In this document: positions 21,101 through 32,901 of the stretch, one piece after another | How the letters are laid out: each line of letters opens with the position of its first letter | Numbering within the stretch: position 1 is the first letter of the stretch | Program-made: the position numbers and the translations under genes | Notes under the pieces: model-generated | Told to the model about the DNA's origin: nothing | Databases searched by the model: none | What the model saw: only the letters and a program-made list of their open reading frames with translations | Source: Parietaria judaica | Lineage: Eukaryota > Streptophyta > Magnoliopsida > Rosales > Urticaceae | Direction: 5' to 3' | Assembly (NCBI GenBank): GCA_954871525.1 | Contig: OX940860.1 | Coordinates: 53,990,724 to 54,054,723, forward strand | Length of the DNA stretch: 64,000 nt

Positions 21101-23047
21101 GATCTTTCCTTGATAAATAGCACTTGACACCTTTGTGAGGGCCACTGTTTCGAACTCCCCAAGTCTTCGTTTCTTTGTCAAGATATCCTTCAAGAATTTG
21201 ACGTAGTTCGGCATTTGTTCCAAGGCTTCTACCAATGGTATATTGATATGAAGTTGTTTGAGCATGTCAAGAAACTTCTCAAACTTCTTCTCTTGTTGCT
21301 GTTTCTGGAACCTCTGTGGAAATGGAGGGGCTGGTCGGTTCTCAATTCGCTCGAGGTTCTTCGCCTTAGTCGGCTCTTGTTCCACCACTGATTTTTCCTT
21401 GCTTGAAGAGTTGTTTCTCGCTTCGCTTTCGCGCTGCTCTTGGATTGAAGAGGGCTCTTCTACCTCTGTTTCAAGCTCTGGACCTGTTTCTTTAGTCGGC
21501 TCTTTGTTGCATTCCTCAACTTGCTTGTCGGCGGCTTCCTTAGCGAATCGCTTTTTGGTTTCCTCTGCCCATTCAAACTCCCGGCCACTCCTAAGCACAA
21601 TAGCCTTACAGTGCTCCTTTCCATTTCGAGGGTCTTCCGTGTTGCTTGGGAGTCCACCTTGTGGTCGGCTATTTTGAGTTGCGGCTATTTGACCCACTTG
21701 CGTCTCCAAGTTCTTGATTGAAGCCTTCATTTCAGCCATAAACGACTTCAATAATTGCTCTAAAGAATGATTCGGTGCTTGCGTTTGCTGATGTAGTTGT
21801 TGCTGTGACGAACTGGGCTGAGCAGAGTTTTGTTGCTCCAGGTATTGCTGCGGCAATTGCTGTGACAAACCCTGTTGAGCAGATTGCTGAAAACCAGGGG
21901 GTGCTTGTTGATTATAGCGATTATTGGAGTTCGTGTGCCCCGTACCTTGGTTTGCCCACGAGAAATTCGGGTGTTGTTTCCAACCCGGATTGTAGGTGTT
22001 TGAATAAGGGTTGAACGGTATTTTTTGGTTTCCGACATAGCACACCGCTTCGGAATTCGAAGGGCAATGCTCAAAATAGTGGCCATCACCGCAAATAATG
22101 CACTGAACCTCTGCTGGCTTCTCAACTTGTGCGCTTTTACTCACTTTTGCTAGTTCGTTTTTGAAGACTTCCGTCATTGACGCGAGAAACGATGCCATTT
22201 GATCTACGCCTTGCACCTCCGCTACTCTAGCGCCCGTAGCAACTCTCGTCGTAGGGAAGTTGCAACTATTATTGACGTTTCTCTGTATGATGTCCATGGC
22301 CTCGGCCGACGACTTTGACATGATAGAGCCTCCCGCGGAAGCATCCAAAATCACCCGGTTTTGCGCGTTCAAGCCTTGGTAGAACGTTTGGATTTGTCTC
22401 CAATAAGGCAAGCCGTGGTTCGGGCATCGACGGAGCAGCGCCTTAAATCCTTGCCACGCCTCGTACATCGTGTCGTCGGGTTGTTGCTGAAACAAATTAA
22501 TTTCCGCGAGAAGTTTGTTGTCCAAGGTTGGTGGATGGTATCGCATGATGAACTTCTCAGCTAGCTCGTGCCAAGTCGATACGGAGTTGGGTTCAAGAGA
22601 TTGTAGCCATGTCTTCGCGGCGTCCCGTAGAGAGTACAAAAAAAGTCGGAGTCTCAAAGCTTCAGCCGGTACCCCGTTCGTTTGGAAAGATGCGCACACT
22701 TCCATAAATGATCGAAGATGCGTATAAGGATGTTCCGTGGCCATCCCGCTAAATTGTCCCATTGTTGCTAGCATTTGGAACATAATAGGCTTCAATTCGA
22801 AGTGTGCCGCTTGAACGGTTGGCAATATGATGCTTGACTCCAAATCTCCAAGAGTCGGCGCCATATAGTCACTAATGGCCTGATTCCGGTCTCCGAGCAT
22901 CGCTTCCATGTCGGGGGCAGCGTTGTTTCTTTCATTGTCGGTCATGTCCGCAACTTCGGCTAGCCCTCTTCTCTCTCTCCGAATGGCACGTACAGTGCGT
23001 TCGATTTCCGGATCGTAAAGTAGTTCCGTATCGAGGTCTTCTTCCAT
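18134..23047 (-). CDS. Athila gag-pol polyprotein (gag, protease, RT, RNase H, integrase)
   Basis: A 1637-residue ORF with the ATG at 23047, about 175 bp inside the PBS. Gag occupies about 60-290 (retrotransposon gag motif; [15 protein letters not shown]), with a zinc knuckle [13 protein letters not shown] at about 316-328 and a Gln-rich linker at about 380-430. The aspartic protease motif [11 protein letters not shown] is at about 675. Reverse transcriptase shows [11 protein letters not shown] at about 1056 and FMDD at about 1120. RNase H shows [12 protein letters not shown] at about 1268, [11 protein letters not shown] and [10 protein letters not shown]. Integrase has its HHCC zinc finger (H near 1479, CDRC near 1517-1520), GIDFMGPFP and IISDEGTHF. 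It ends at an in-frame TAA just after the SDEG motif, so the final integrase catalytic region is cut off. Everything else looks intact. Confidence 0.95.
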   Translation of the reverse strand: MEEDLDTELLYDPEIERTVRAIRRERRGLAEVADMTDNERNNAAPDMEAMLGDRNQAISDYMAPTLGDLESSIILPTVQAAHFELKPIMFQMLATMGQFSGMATEHPYTHLRSFMEVCASFQTNGVPAEALRLRLFLYSLRDAAKTWLQSLEPNSVSTWHELAEKFIMRYHPPTLDNKLLAEINLFQQQPDDTMYEAWQGFKALLRRCPNHGLPYWRQIQTFYQGLNAQNRVILDASAGGSIMSKSSAEAMDIIQRNVNNSCNFPTTRVATGARVAEVQGVDQMASFLASMTEVFKNELAKVSKSAQVEKPAEVQCIICGDGHYFEHCPSNSEAVCYVGNQKIPFNPYSNTYNPGWKQHPNFSWANQGTGHTNSNNRYNQQAPPGFQQSAQQGLSQQLPQQYLEQQNSAQPSSSQQQLHQQTQAPNHSLEQLLKSFMAEMKASIKNLETQVGQIAATQNSRPQGGLPSNTEDPRNGKEHCKAIVLRSGREFEWAEETKKRFAKEAADKQVEECNKEPTKETGPELETEVEEPSSIQEQRESEARNNSSSKEKSVVEQEPTKAKNLERIENRPAPPFPQRFQKQQQEKKFEKFLDMLKQLHINIPLVEALEQMPNYVKFLKDILTKKRRLGEFETVALTKVSSAIYQGKIPPKLKDPGSFTIPCSIGGKDVGRALCDLGASINLMPMSMFKRLGIGEARPTTLTLQLADRSIARPEGKIEDVLVRVDKFIFPADFIILDFEADKEVPMILGRPFLATGRALIDVEKGELTMRVNEEKITFNVLNAMNYPDEIEDCSSISIIDSIVEESFRKQACRDEIGIPSLEELEEMSDGEEAQITWVESKPQNSKFTRNFEAIGMGERTGQPSKPSIVEPPTLELKQLPSHLKYVYLGNEETLPVIISSSLGFNKENKLLDVLKRHKKAIGWTMADITGISPSICMHKILLEDCCSNSVEQQRRLNPVMKEVVKKEIIKWLDAGIIYPISDSSWVSPVQCVPKKGGVTVITNEKNELIPTRMVTGWRVCMDYRKLNKVTRKDHYPLPFIDQMLDRLAGKEYYCFLDGYSGYNQISIAPEDQEKTTFTCPYGTFAFRRMPFRLCNAPATFQRCMMSIFSDMVEDSLEVFMDDFSVIGESFESCLENLEKVLERCEKTNLVLNWEKCQFMVQEGIVLGHRISNKGIEVDRAKVEVIEKLPPPTTVKGIRSFLGHAGFYRRFIRDFSKISKPLCSLLELNRKFEFTKECEEAFVALKAALVTAPIVIVLDWTLPFELMCDASDYAVGAVLGQRKEKIFHSIYYASKTLIDAQLNYTTTEKELLAVVFAFDKFRAYLVGTKVVVYTDHSAIKYLISKKDAKPRLIRWVLLLQEFDLEIRDKKGTENQVADHLSRLEEGGDPKFSDEIRDSFPDEKLFAVQTATAPWYADFVNYLVSGLTPPDVKGQPLKKFFHDVKNYYWDEPYLYKQCADQILRRCVPDEEIGDILEQCHAAPYGGHFGGLRTAAKVLQSGYFWPSLFKDAQAFVKRCDRCQRVGNISQRHEMPLNNILEVELFDVWGIDFMGPFPPSYGQEYILVAVDYVSKWVEAAAFPTNDSKVVVKFLQRNIFTRFGTPRAIISDEGTHFTSKQFEGILAKYGIRHKLAMAYHP

Positions 23048-23246
23048 AAGATAGCGGGACCCGTTTAGAGCCCCGCTTCCAAGAAATCCAAGAACTGTAC
23101 TTGTGTTCTATGATCACCAAGATAATAACCTGTGAAAGTGTAGTAATCAAAGAGAACAAGTTAATACAAATTGCAAGAAATAAAAACAGATTTTTATTAA
23201 AATAAATTTTCACTAAAATTAGTCCCCGGCAACGGCGCCAAAAACT

Positions 23247-24621
23247 TGTTGCGTAAAATCTCGCAAGTATACGAGTCGCTTCAAGTAATAAAGTGATAAA
23301 TAGAGTATCGTCTCCACGAGGACTAAGTTAGTGACAATTAATTTCTCAAAAATTCAGTTTTTATAAAATTGATAAAATTGGGTTTTTGGTTTTTGTATCA
23401 ATGCAAGATAACGTAAACTAAGCGTGAACAACCAACGAGATTACGAGGAAAAACAGAGATTGATTTTTAAATTAATCGAGCAACTAGGATTATCGATTTC
23501 CCTTCAATTCCAATGTCTAAATGAAATATTATGTGACTGCTACAGCTATTGCTATGACGAATATCAACTTTCAGCTTTTTGACTTATGAGCAAACCTCTT
23601 CCGAGCGCCTACTACTAACGATTTGTTCGAATCAATAGATATATTCCTATACCATCTATTCGTGCAAATCCAATTTTCCACGATACTTGATCTAAGCTAT
23701 ATAAGATTCACATATATTCCTATACTAGAATCTCATAAAATCCAAGCGGTATTCAAGCTAAATTAACCCTTTCGGTCATTAATCTAAGCCTAAACACTCT
23801 AATCAAGAGACGGTTCTTCCCTAGAATAGAGAGTAATGTTTATCACACAAGGATAAAAAGATTGAAATAAGCATAGCAATAACTAATCACAATTATAATG
23901 ACATTTGAAATTAAAGTTCCATCAATAATCCTAGCTAAGAAATTAGCTCATGTTCTCACAAAATGAAATGCAATCCAACATTATAATGAATAACATAAAC
24001 ATGTTCACAAGGTGAGAAAATGGACTATTGATTTTGATGAAGAGTTGATGAAGAAAAGGGGCTCAAATCGTCACTCCAAGCTCCTTTCCAAATCTGATTT
24101 TTCGCTCCCAGACTTTGCTATGGCGATCGCTACGGCAGTCTGGCGAAACGACTTCCTTGAAACGATCACCGGCAATGAGTTCCGTTCTTCTCCAAAGCTC
24201 CGTTTTCTCCTCTGTTTTCTGCGTTTTTCTTCTGTATTTTCCCCCTTTCCTCTTTTGTGGTGGCTGCTGCTTCCTTTCTTGGCTCCCATCTCCCCCAAAA
24301 GGATGTTGCCCTAGGTGACATGGCCTTCCCAAAATGGAGGAATGTGGTCCAACAATCTAGTGATGACATGTGGAAAGTGACTCACAAGATGTGGTCCATG
24401 AAATAATCAGCCAAACAACAAAGTTTAATCACCATTTCTTACTATTTTGCCCCTAACTCACTATTTTAGACACACAATATTCAAGAGCTTAATTTCTTCA
24501 ACCAATAAAAACTAGACAAGAAACTAAGACAAAACATAATAAAACACAAGACATATACTCTTAAATTCACAATAAATTAAGCACAAGGGTGCCAAAATTA
24601 TCACTTATTATCCCGTTATCA
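23247..24621 (-). repeat. 5' LTR of the Athila element with adjacent tRNA-Asp PBS
   Basis: This LTR of about 1375 bp is adjacent to the PBS (23222-23240). It is essentially identical to the 12624-13997 copy. The same spurious ORFs occur in both. Confidence 0.96.
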
Positions 24622-24626
24622 TTGAC

Positions 24627-26293
24627 TGATGATCGTCAAAGCTGGATGCGAATCCGTCGTCTTGGATGAGTCTCCGGGCTATTCTTGGCGATCATTGGCG
24701 AACTTCCTTCCTTGGCGAGCTCCTCGTCGGGACGAAGTCCTTGTCTTAGCAAAGATTCTCGTCTTGGCGAAGTCCTCCTCTAGGCGAACTCCTGTCTTGA
24801 TGAAGTTTCGAGACGTTCTTGATGATTCTTCATGATTTTTCTCCCTTGGCGAGCTCCTATTGGGACTTTTAGTAGAATATGCATTTTTTTTTCGGTTACC
24901 TAACTATATATATATATATATATATTCTAGAAGTTTTAAGTTAATGGCTATAATACGTCTTATGCTTTTAAAAAATAGCACATTTCCAAATATGTGCTAG
25001 AATTTGACCAAATTTTTTTAAATTGTAGGCAACTAATAACTTGTTTGAGGTTATAGAAACTTTGTACAATTTTATTTTAAATGTTTTTTTTTTTTATAAG
25101 TGCGCACAAATTGGTATTTCCTGTTATTTTTTAGCCCGCTGAGAGCAACTCATATGCGGAAGCATACACAATATAGGTGGGGTTTAAACCTACTTTAAAA
25201 CAATTATTATGCACTCTTAATTTCTATTTTTTTAGCGTAAATTCTCAATAAATTTCAATTCAACCCTCTTATTTTTACAAAATTTTTTAAATATAACTCT
25301 TTAAGTATAAATTTTGGCATAAAAAAAATAATTAAATTTAACCTCCCTAAAGTTGTCCCACGGTTGTTTTTTTGCAGCCGCCGTTCTCGTGCCGCCACAA
25401 ACGCGTGTGACAAGAACACACGAGTAAGATGTTCCGTCTGGTTTTGTAAGGGACGAATGGTCATGGGAAAAAGATGATAATTTGTAAAAATTGCGACTAA
25501 AGTAGGTTTATTTATATTTGTAAAACTAACCTTTTTAATGATATTAAATAAAGCTAATTACTAAACATCATAGATTAAAACCGATAGACATTAATATTTT
25601 TATCATTTTTTATAATTAAATAATGATAACAATAAAAAGAAATTTGGTATTAATGCCACAAAATACCAACTTTAATATGCTTCAGCATTAATCCAACTCT
25701 GTCAAACGTATCGTTCTGCACGCGTCGCAACTCTCTCGTCCTGGCGTCCACGTGTCACTAGCTCAGGCGACACGTCAGCACGTGTTCCTCACCTCGTTCA
25801 TGGCTTGCACGCGTTGATATGCACGCGCCATTCATGTACATCTTGACTCCCTAGGATGTAAATCTTGATTTCGCCACCGGAACTTACTATTTTTTTTTTT
25901 AGATATTGAGGGTATTACTTTGACAAATTGCATCAATATCAATATGTAAATTAGAGAGGGCCTTACTGTCACCGAAAAAAAAAAACAAGTAATGCAAATA
26001 GCGAGGCATAGGTAATGCTCTCTTCTTGAGTCTTAATAGTTGATAAGATTTCCCCACAAAGTGAAAACGGAAAACGGCAATAAATATTATATAGCAGAAT
26101 AAATACCATTGAAGGACTAGTTTGCAATTTGAAATAAAAGATAGGCCACAAAATACATTAATTGAAAATCTGTGGTGACCATAAAAGAGGTTCAAGCAAA
26201 ATCCAACTGAAGCAAACGAAATGTCACATAATTGAAAATAAAACAAAATGCGACAAAACTGGCATTTCATGCGACCGAAAATGCCGCAGGAAA
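24627..26293. other. Intergenic stretch with degenerate short repeats and an ACGT-motif cluster
   Basis: 24640-24860 holds imperfect repeats of TTGGCGA(A/G)CTCCT type, similar in style to 44460-44540 and perhaps part of an LTR. 24900-25680 is AT-rich with an (AT)n run near 24908-24926 and poly-T tracts. 25716-25830 is GC-rich with G-box and CGCG motifs. 25880-26293 is the likely 3'UTR/downstream region of the cyclophilin gene. I see no coding sequence. Confidence 0.6.
25716..25830. promoter_or_regulatory. Cluster of G-box/ABRE and CGCG motifs
   Basis: Within 115 bp there are two CACGTG motifs (25749-25754, 25779-25784), one CACGTC (25771-25776) and three CACGCG motifs (25719-25724, 25808-25813, 25822-25827). 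In plants ACGT-core elements bind bZIP/bHLH factors and CGCG boxes bind CAMTA factors. No gene start is visible beside it; a promoter role is inferred from motif density only. Confidence 0.35.
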
Positions 26294-29200
26294 CTACTCT
26301 GCGTCCGGACTTAAATCTCCATAAGAAACCAGCCTCCTCTGTTCCAGCGGAGAGCTCGATCGCGACCTGCCGGGAGATGCAGATCTCTGATCACGACGCT
26401 TAGGTGGCGACGGATCTGGCGATCTTGAACCGGAGCGAGCCAGGCTTGTTGACTTCGACCTCGTGACACCCTTCTGATCATCAATCTGTGGGCCAAGACG
26501 GGATTTTAGCCTATCGCTTACGATTGGTTGCTTCTCTATCGACCTGCGTCGCTGAATCGGACTCCGGCTACGCCTGCGATAATGTTTCGGGCTACGAGAA
26601 GCACTCCTGCTCCTACTTCGGCTTCTTCGGTTTCTATTCCTACAAAAAATCGTACAATAAAAACACCCGGATCAAATAGAGAGCATATAGTCAGTACTCA
26701 GTATAACCCTGGTAAATTACTAATATTTGAAGCACTGAAATTTAGTATATTATCAAGGTTATGAATTTATCAAGTATTAATTTAGAACATTGGTCCTGAG
26801 ACAAAACCGGGCAAAAGTATAATTTAATCAAGGTTATCAATTTATCGAGTATAAACTTAAAGAGGTTATTTAGATACTTTTAGTGTATACTTATCCTTAA
26901 TAGTTAAAACTCCAGCTAAAATATATTAACTAAATGCCAAACAGATTAATACCTAGGAGGGCTATTTCGTCTCGGCGGACTTCGGTTACGTCTGTATGGT
27001 GGTGACCGCTCGGAATAACGTCGGTAATTCGAAATTCTTCACAAAACAAAGAACATGCGAACTTCAAGATCACATTTTTTTAATAAAATAAATTTATAAA
27101 AATAGCCGACATGCTAAAATTACCTATTATCACGGTTCCTTCCTGGAAAACTTACTCCACCGAGACGGTTCCCGCGGTTACCAGACAGTGACCTGTCCGG
27201 AGAAGGAGTACGATACCGCCGTGCGAAGGAGAAACGATCGGTGAAGCCCCGTCCTTTCCTAACCCGTTTTGGATTGCCATTTGGAGACGGACTTCTTGAT
27301 AAACCCTTTCCGGGAATGGAAGCAGGAGGCTCGGGGGCTCTCCGAATAGGACTATCCCGAAGGTTTCTTTTAGGGCTGTCCGTCATCAAAATTCAAACTC
27401 ATTATCACACACAATATGACACTAAAATTAATTACAGAATATTTAGACAGAAAATGTAAGAAAGTTAAAAAAACCTAGAAGTGTTCGAGTCATCTGGGTG
27501 TGATCTCCGATTAGCAATTTTAGTCTCGGCGTCGTTTCCGTTATCTGAAAGCTTGTTCTTCGGTGACACTTCACCGCCCTCTGGAGATGCATTCCCCTTT
27601 GCAGTTTGCTGCTCGGCACCTGTAAAAACAAATCCACGTAAGACCCATGGGCATCAAGTATACGCTAGGAGGGAAAAATAATTAAAAGTTCAGGGGCAGT
27701 TTAGTCTTTCTATCGTAATAAGGCTTTCATGAACAAAAATGATCGCTCGATCGGTCTCTCCAAAAGCCAATCAGTGGCCACATTGGTATGGTTTTATCGA
27801 TTCAAGAACAATTTCCCGTTTGGTTCTTATCAATCAACTACGATTTTTTAAGCTGTATTTGAAATGCAAAGAAAGACGGCTATGTGAAAGCTGATATTAG
27901 GAGACTAGAACCGAATTCACACCATGGAGAGAAAATGAGATGAATGCTTGATCTTTTTTCATAAAAAAAAAGAAAAAAAAAAAGTTGTATTATATAAACA
28001 TAGTACTAGATTTCCATTATTATAAGGGTAATTTATATCTAACAAGTCTTTTAATAACTAGCTAAAAGAACAAATTAAATAACAGAATTGAATGAAAGCC
28101 ATAAAAAGCAAGGGGCAAAGTTCCATGCAAGGCTTTAAAAATTGCATACCAAGAGTCCTAATTGGTTGATTTTGAGGATCTTTCGTATTTCTGTTCTTGA
28201 GTAAAGATCCATTTTTCTTATTCTTTTCGTCATCGGAGCTGCTTCCGCTGCTAGAATTCTCACTATCTGAACCACTATAGCTCTCAGATCTGCAAGAAAG
28301 GTCAAATCAACATTGGATATAATAAAAATGTCGACAGTTATAGTAACATTAGGATCTAATGTCGCAGTTAAAAGTTAAAACAATTGCAATATGTACGGTT
28401 TTTTTTTTTCTTTCTATATAAGTGAGACTAAGATAGGATATCTGAATGATCTTTCTCACCAAAATCACAAACGTTTCAATCGAGGAAGATTAACAACTGA
28501 TCTCGTCAAATTAAATCAATTGACTAACTAGTTAGACTAGTTGGACTGGATTTCTGATAGGAACCGGATAGAGGAGCACAAAAGAGCCCTTGATTAATTT
28601 ATTTAATTTGAGAGTTGGACTACGAACTTGGAAACCACTAATTTAACATGACGCCTAAACCTAGATCAGGTGATATATAGGAGTAGAAACCCTAATCACA
28701 TGTTTTGAAATACCCTTATAGTTATACCCTAGCTAGCGGGTCTATCAAGTTAAAACACGTGACGTTTGAATGATACATGCTAACAAAAGGCATACCGTTT
28801 AGATTTGCGCCTCGCTCGTTTATCACGTCGACCTCGCTTCCTATCCCTTTGATTATCCCTCGTTTTTCTCTTATCTTTTCTGGAGGATTTCTTTTTCCTA
28901 CGTCTTTCATCACTTGAACTCGAATCAGACACTGAGGAATCTGATTCAGAATCTGAATCAGAAGAGGAGTCTGATTCCGAATCAGAGCTATCGGAATCTG
29001 ATGATGAGTATCTTCTTCTTCTCCGTCTTTTCCTACTTTTTTCTTTTAATGACTTCTTCGGCCTTTTTCCAACGCCATCATCGGAATTATCCTCGTGGGT
29101 TTTCTTTTTTTCTGAAAAATTAACAGTATAATTTATACGCAATCATGAATAATTTGCTTTATTAAGAAAATATTGGGCCAGACTAAAGATTCGGTACCAG

Positions 29201-30196
29201 CAATTATTTTCTCTTTAGCTTTTTGCTTATCAACTTCATCGGAAGTTTCACCGCAATCTACAATCTTGACATGACCAGACGGTTTCCCGTCAGCTGTTGC
29301 CACCTGCTCCATTCTCTCAACTATGTTGATTCCTTTTACAACTTTGCCAAATACAATGTGCTTCCTGCGAGAGAAAAAAATGAGAGCATGTAATAAAATT
29401 ACTGCACATATTTAATCGCATATGTTAAATTTATAGAAAATATTGGTCCTGTTTACCTTACCTTGGTAAAGCATAATAAATAAGCCAGCTAAATAGTTGC
29501 AATTGGCGCATGCAAATTTATGATTTACAACTATCTTTACGAACAACGTTGAAAGACTCTTAAATAAGGAACAAAAAGCAAACATTTGGCACATTTTCCA
29601 TATATTATCGCAGGTTCCAGCTTAAATATGAAGTATCAATGAGAGTAATAGTCTATGATATTAAAAATAAACATTGTGTTTGATCTTAAGGTTTAGAGAG
29701 AGATAAATAAAATGACTTATTGGTTTAATACAATTACTGACAAGTATTAAAGTTTTTCCATAAAGACTTATTTGAAATCCAGGCAGATATACGAGTCAAT
29801 TAGGGCTTAACAAATAATTATTTTGATAGCACTCGAAACACTTACGTAACTAGGCCAGGGGTGTTTGTCTTCACTTCATATCAAAGAATTAATATTTTTG
29901 GTCTTGATTATCTTATCTGATAGTGATGAGGTTCCAAACATTATCAAGGTAGAAAAAAAGTAAAGGTGATTACTGATTATAACATAAGAAAAATTGAATA
30001 GAAAAAGTACCCATCAAGATGAGGTTGGCGCTTAAAGAGAATGAAGAACTGGGACCCGTTCGTGTTTGGGCCGCTATTTGCCATAGAGAGGACACCAGGC
30101 CCATCATGTGCCAGCTTAAAATTTTCATCTACAATCAAAGAAAATCTTATCTTAGAACTGAAAAGTGATTAAACGAACGCGAGTCCGCAAAAATAA

Positions 30197-30280
<84 letters not shown>

Positions 30281-31560
30281 GCAAACTTCCCTCCATAAAT
30301 ACTTTCTCCACCAGTGCCTGCATTTAAAGGTTTTTCCTTATAAAGTCTGACCATGAATATAGAAGTCAAAGAGATAATCGGCCCTTGAAGTTAGAGGAAC
30401 TGTTGCCATACCATTTCCGTTTGAAAAATCACCACCCTGTATAATAAAGAATAGTATTAGGGATGCAATCGGTTTTATACATTGAAAACCAGCTCACAGG
30501 AGACCAAATAACCAGAATATTTGGTTATTAGGTTTTCATACCAGTGTCCAATTTCTCAGTTAAAAAATAGAAGTGTTAAGTTATTTAAGGGGTTTTTACA
30601 TTTGCACATGTTAATTTAATATTTATTAGGTACTGCAAACTCATGTTGCTAAATTGATTTCAGGATATAAAAAAATTTTAAGAATTAGTTGTATTTTTTT
30701 ATAAAATCATTTTTTTGGACAATATTTCTTCTTCATAAAACCCGGAATTTACACTGGAACAAGTTTAAAGTCTGGTATCCAAAAAGCCAGTTTCCATTAA
30801 GAAAAAATCGGTTCCGTTTTCAAATTGAAAAGCAGGGGAGCCAGAACAGGGTTTCACTTTCACCCCTGGTCAATCTGCTGCGTTATCAGATGCATACATA
30901 ATCTGTATTCTGTACAAGACGTATATGAATATGCATAAAGATTTTTCGATAATTCACGTGAGTAAAGAGAGGAGAAAACAAAGATGTATATGATCATATA
31001 GATTTTTCGATAATTCACGTGTGTAAAGAGAGGAGAAAACAAACATACTTGTGCCATGAATCCTCTAATTATACGGTGAAAATGTGACCCCTTGTAATGA
31101 AGGGGTTTTCCGGTAGACCTCCCAATGCCTTTTTCGCCTATCCAAAGAGCAGCGCAACCATCGTTAGATAGTCGTCAGAATACGTGATAGCAATACTCGA
31201 TTTTTGCTTCTTTTTAAAAGAAATCTCATAAGGTTTACGAATTGGACACTAAAACAACAAAAAATCATAGAAAATTTGGTCTTCCAGACATCTATAACTT
31301 TCAAATAAGAGTACCCAAAAATATTCAATACCTGTGCAAAGTGCCCGGAAATTTTCAGCTGTCTTGGGAACCACATTAGCAAAAAGCTGCACGTTTAGAT
31401 AGCAATCAGTTTATTCGTCTCTCCATGTTTCCTTACGAAATAAGAATACGTACAAAGAAGAGGCAATAGCTTGTTAACTCACCTCGATGACGATCTTTTC
31501 TGATGGAGCACCATCAATCGAAACATCTAGGAACACGAAAGGGTTCTTCTTCTTGCTCAT
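26294..31560 (-). CDS. CYP63: SR-type nuclear cyclophilin (peptidyl-prolyl isomerase with RS domain), CYP63-like
   Basis: Exons on the minus strand, all with GT-AG borders: 31483-31560, 31332-31386, 31049-31137, 30412-30437, 30279-30317, 30011-30128, 29198-29364, 28796-29111, 28150-28289, 27475-27619, 27124-27375, 26953-27036, 26294-26639. Translation starts [17 protein letters not shown], the CYP63 N terminus. The cyclophilin domain (about 1-175) shows [45 protein letters not shown] and KHIVFGKVV. Family catalytic Arg, Phe, Gln and His are present; the family Trp is His. A Lys/Arg- and Ser/Asp-rich linker follows, then RS/SP-rich repeats ([14 protein letters not shown]) to the end (...[12 protein letters not shown]). 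Such proteins act in nuclear speckles with SR splicing factors. Exon 4 is 26 bp, one more than the frame allows, so the reading frame breaks there unless the extra T in 30420-30423 is an error. All other exon phases agree and would give 617 residues. Confidence 0.93.
30201..30277. repeat. (AT)38 microsatellite starting at a splice donor
   Basis: A pure AT run of 77 bp in intron 5 (30129-30278) of the cyclophilin gene. On the coding strand the intron begins G-T-A-T-A-T and continues directly into the repeat, so the repeat forms the 5' splice site context and over half of the 150-bp intron. Confidence 0.95.
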
Positions 31561-32655
31561 TTTGCCTTTCCTTTGAAATGTGAGACAAAAAGAGAATACA
31601 TAACAAATTAGCATACATCACATCTAGGGCAAAAGCGACGTGGATAATCCGATAAAGATAGTCATAAGTATTCAAAGGAGTCACACTAAAAATCAGAGAC
31701 AATTAGTGCAATACACACATTTTTTATATGCATTGAATTCAAACTCATTTCCAAGGCATTAATCTGCCCAACATTTTTCAAACTATCCCCCAAAACCTAG
31801 AAAAAATGCATCAAGGTATCTCGTAACTTGACGCAATAAACCTTAAACCATTCCAGTCCCGTCAAAAACCTAAACCCAAGCATCGCTCTCGAACTTTCTT
31901 ATACATGGATTGAATTCAAATTCATTTCCATGGCAACAAACTGCGCAACATTTATCAAATTAACCCCAAAAACCTAGAGAACTGCAACAAAGTAACTAGT
32001 AGCTCGACGCGATAAACAATAAACCCTAGCGCCATTTCCAGTCCCGTCAAAACCCTAAACCCTAACGCCGCTCTCGATATGCATGAACTGAATTCAAATT
32101 CATTTCCTTGGCAACAAACTGCCCAACAAATATCAAATTAACCCCAAAAACCTAGAAAAACTGCAACAAAGTAACTAGTAACTTGACTTGATAAACCCTA
32201 GCGCCATTTCCAGTCCCCTCAAACCCCTAAACCCTAGCGTCGCTCTCGATATACATGAATTGAATTCCATGGCAACACTCACTGCCCAACACTTATCATA
32301 TTAACCCCAAAAACCTAGAGACTGCAACAAAGTAACTAGTATAACTTGACGGGATAAACCCTAAACCTTAGCGCCATTTCCAGTCCCGTCAAACCCCTAA
32401 ACCCTAGCGGCTCGCCCGAACCAAGGTCGATGAAGATACACCGATAAACACATCTAAGACAGATCGATTCCGAAGCAGGAAACAGCGAAGAACAGACATT
32501 GATTCTGAGCACAGCGAAAGATTGAAAATGGCTGGAGAAGAAGCAAGGAAAGTAAAGGGACCACCTTGACGCGGAGTGAGTGAGCTCAGATCGGAGCTAC
32601 GAGACGACGAAGATGATGGCGGCGATAAGCGCTGCACTAGAGATTCTCGTTTCAA
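31561..32655 (-). promoter_or_regulatory. 5' leader of the cyclophilin gene with a leader intron
   Basis: Upstream of the ATG, a plausible acceptor (AAAG before 31570) and a donor (GTCAAG/GTGGTC, exon end at 32565) suggest a 5'UTR exon at about 32565-32650 and a leader intron of about 1 kb. Long 5'UTR introns often raise expression of plant housekeeping genes. The intron carries four tandem repeats rich in AAACCCTA motifs. Splice sites are predicted from sequence only. Confidence 0.55.
31722..32408. repeat. Four tandem copies of about 175 bp with telo-box motifs
   Basis: Each copy contains TTGAATTCAAA, a TGGCAACAAACTGCCCAACA-like block, AACCCCAAAAACCTAGA, CTGCAACAAAGTAACTAGT and GCCATTTCCAGTCCC, followed by one or two AAACCCTAA motifs. 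Copies begin near 31725, 31905, 32082 and 32250. Divergence is moderate, with indels. The repeats lie in the predicted leader intron of the cyclophilin. Confidence 0.85.
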
Positions 32656-32901
32656 CTTTACTGTTCTGGTACTACTCTTTAAAGTAATCGACGATAATTA
32701 GGTACGTCGAGTGGCAATTTCGGTCCGAAAACGAGATACGACACGAATACGATATATACGGTGATAGAATTTGAGTAAAAAATTACGTCATGAAAACGAT
32801 AACAAGACAAAACTCGATTAGAGATAATCAAAGAATGTATTGTTTTCAAGTGTTTCATGAGGTGATTCAATGTCAATAATATGTTAAATTTATATTAGTA
32901 T
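32656..32901. other. Upstream flank of the cyclophilin gene
   Basis: About 250 bp between the predicted 5'UTR exon and the solo LTR, AT-rich, with no clear TATA motif. It is the probable proximal promoter. Its upstream part was displaced by the solo LTR insertion. Confidence 0.4.

Larger units (their letters stand above)
12624..24621 (-). mobile_element. Full-length Athila-type Ty3/Gypsy retrotransposon, very young
   Basis: LTRs at 12624-13997 and 23247-24621 start TGTTGCG and end TTATCA. The 5-bp target duplication TTGAC is at 12619-12623 and 24622-24626. The primer site beside the right LTR (23222-23240) is the complement of TGGCGCCGTTGCCGGGGA, which pairs with tRNA-Asp, the Athila/Tat choice. 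The polypurine tract is the complement of 13998-14013 (CTTAAGTTTGGGGGTG). By eye the LTRs differ only by a one-base indel (near 13827 / 24451). The minus-strand coding order is gag-pol, then a third ORF in the env position. A single in-frame TAA at 18134-18136 interrupts the integrase. Confidence 0.97.

Noticed and set aside
30165..30350. ORF reading YIYIYI repeats
   Set aside because: Translation of the (AT)n microsatellite in a cyclophilin intron.
31722..32408. Interstitial telomere array (AAACCCTAAACCCTAA)
   Set aside because: Only one or two telomeric units occur per 175-bp repeat; they are telo-box motifs in a tandem repeat.
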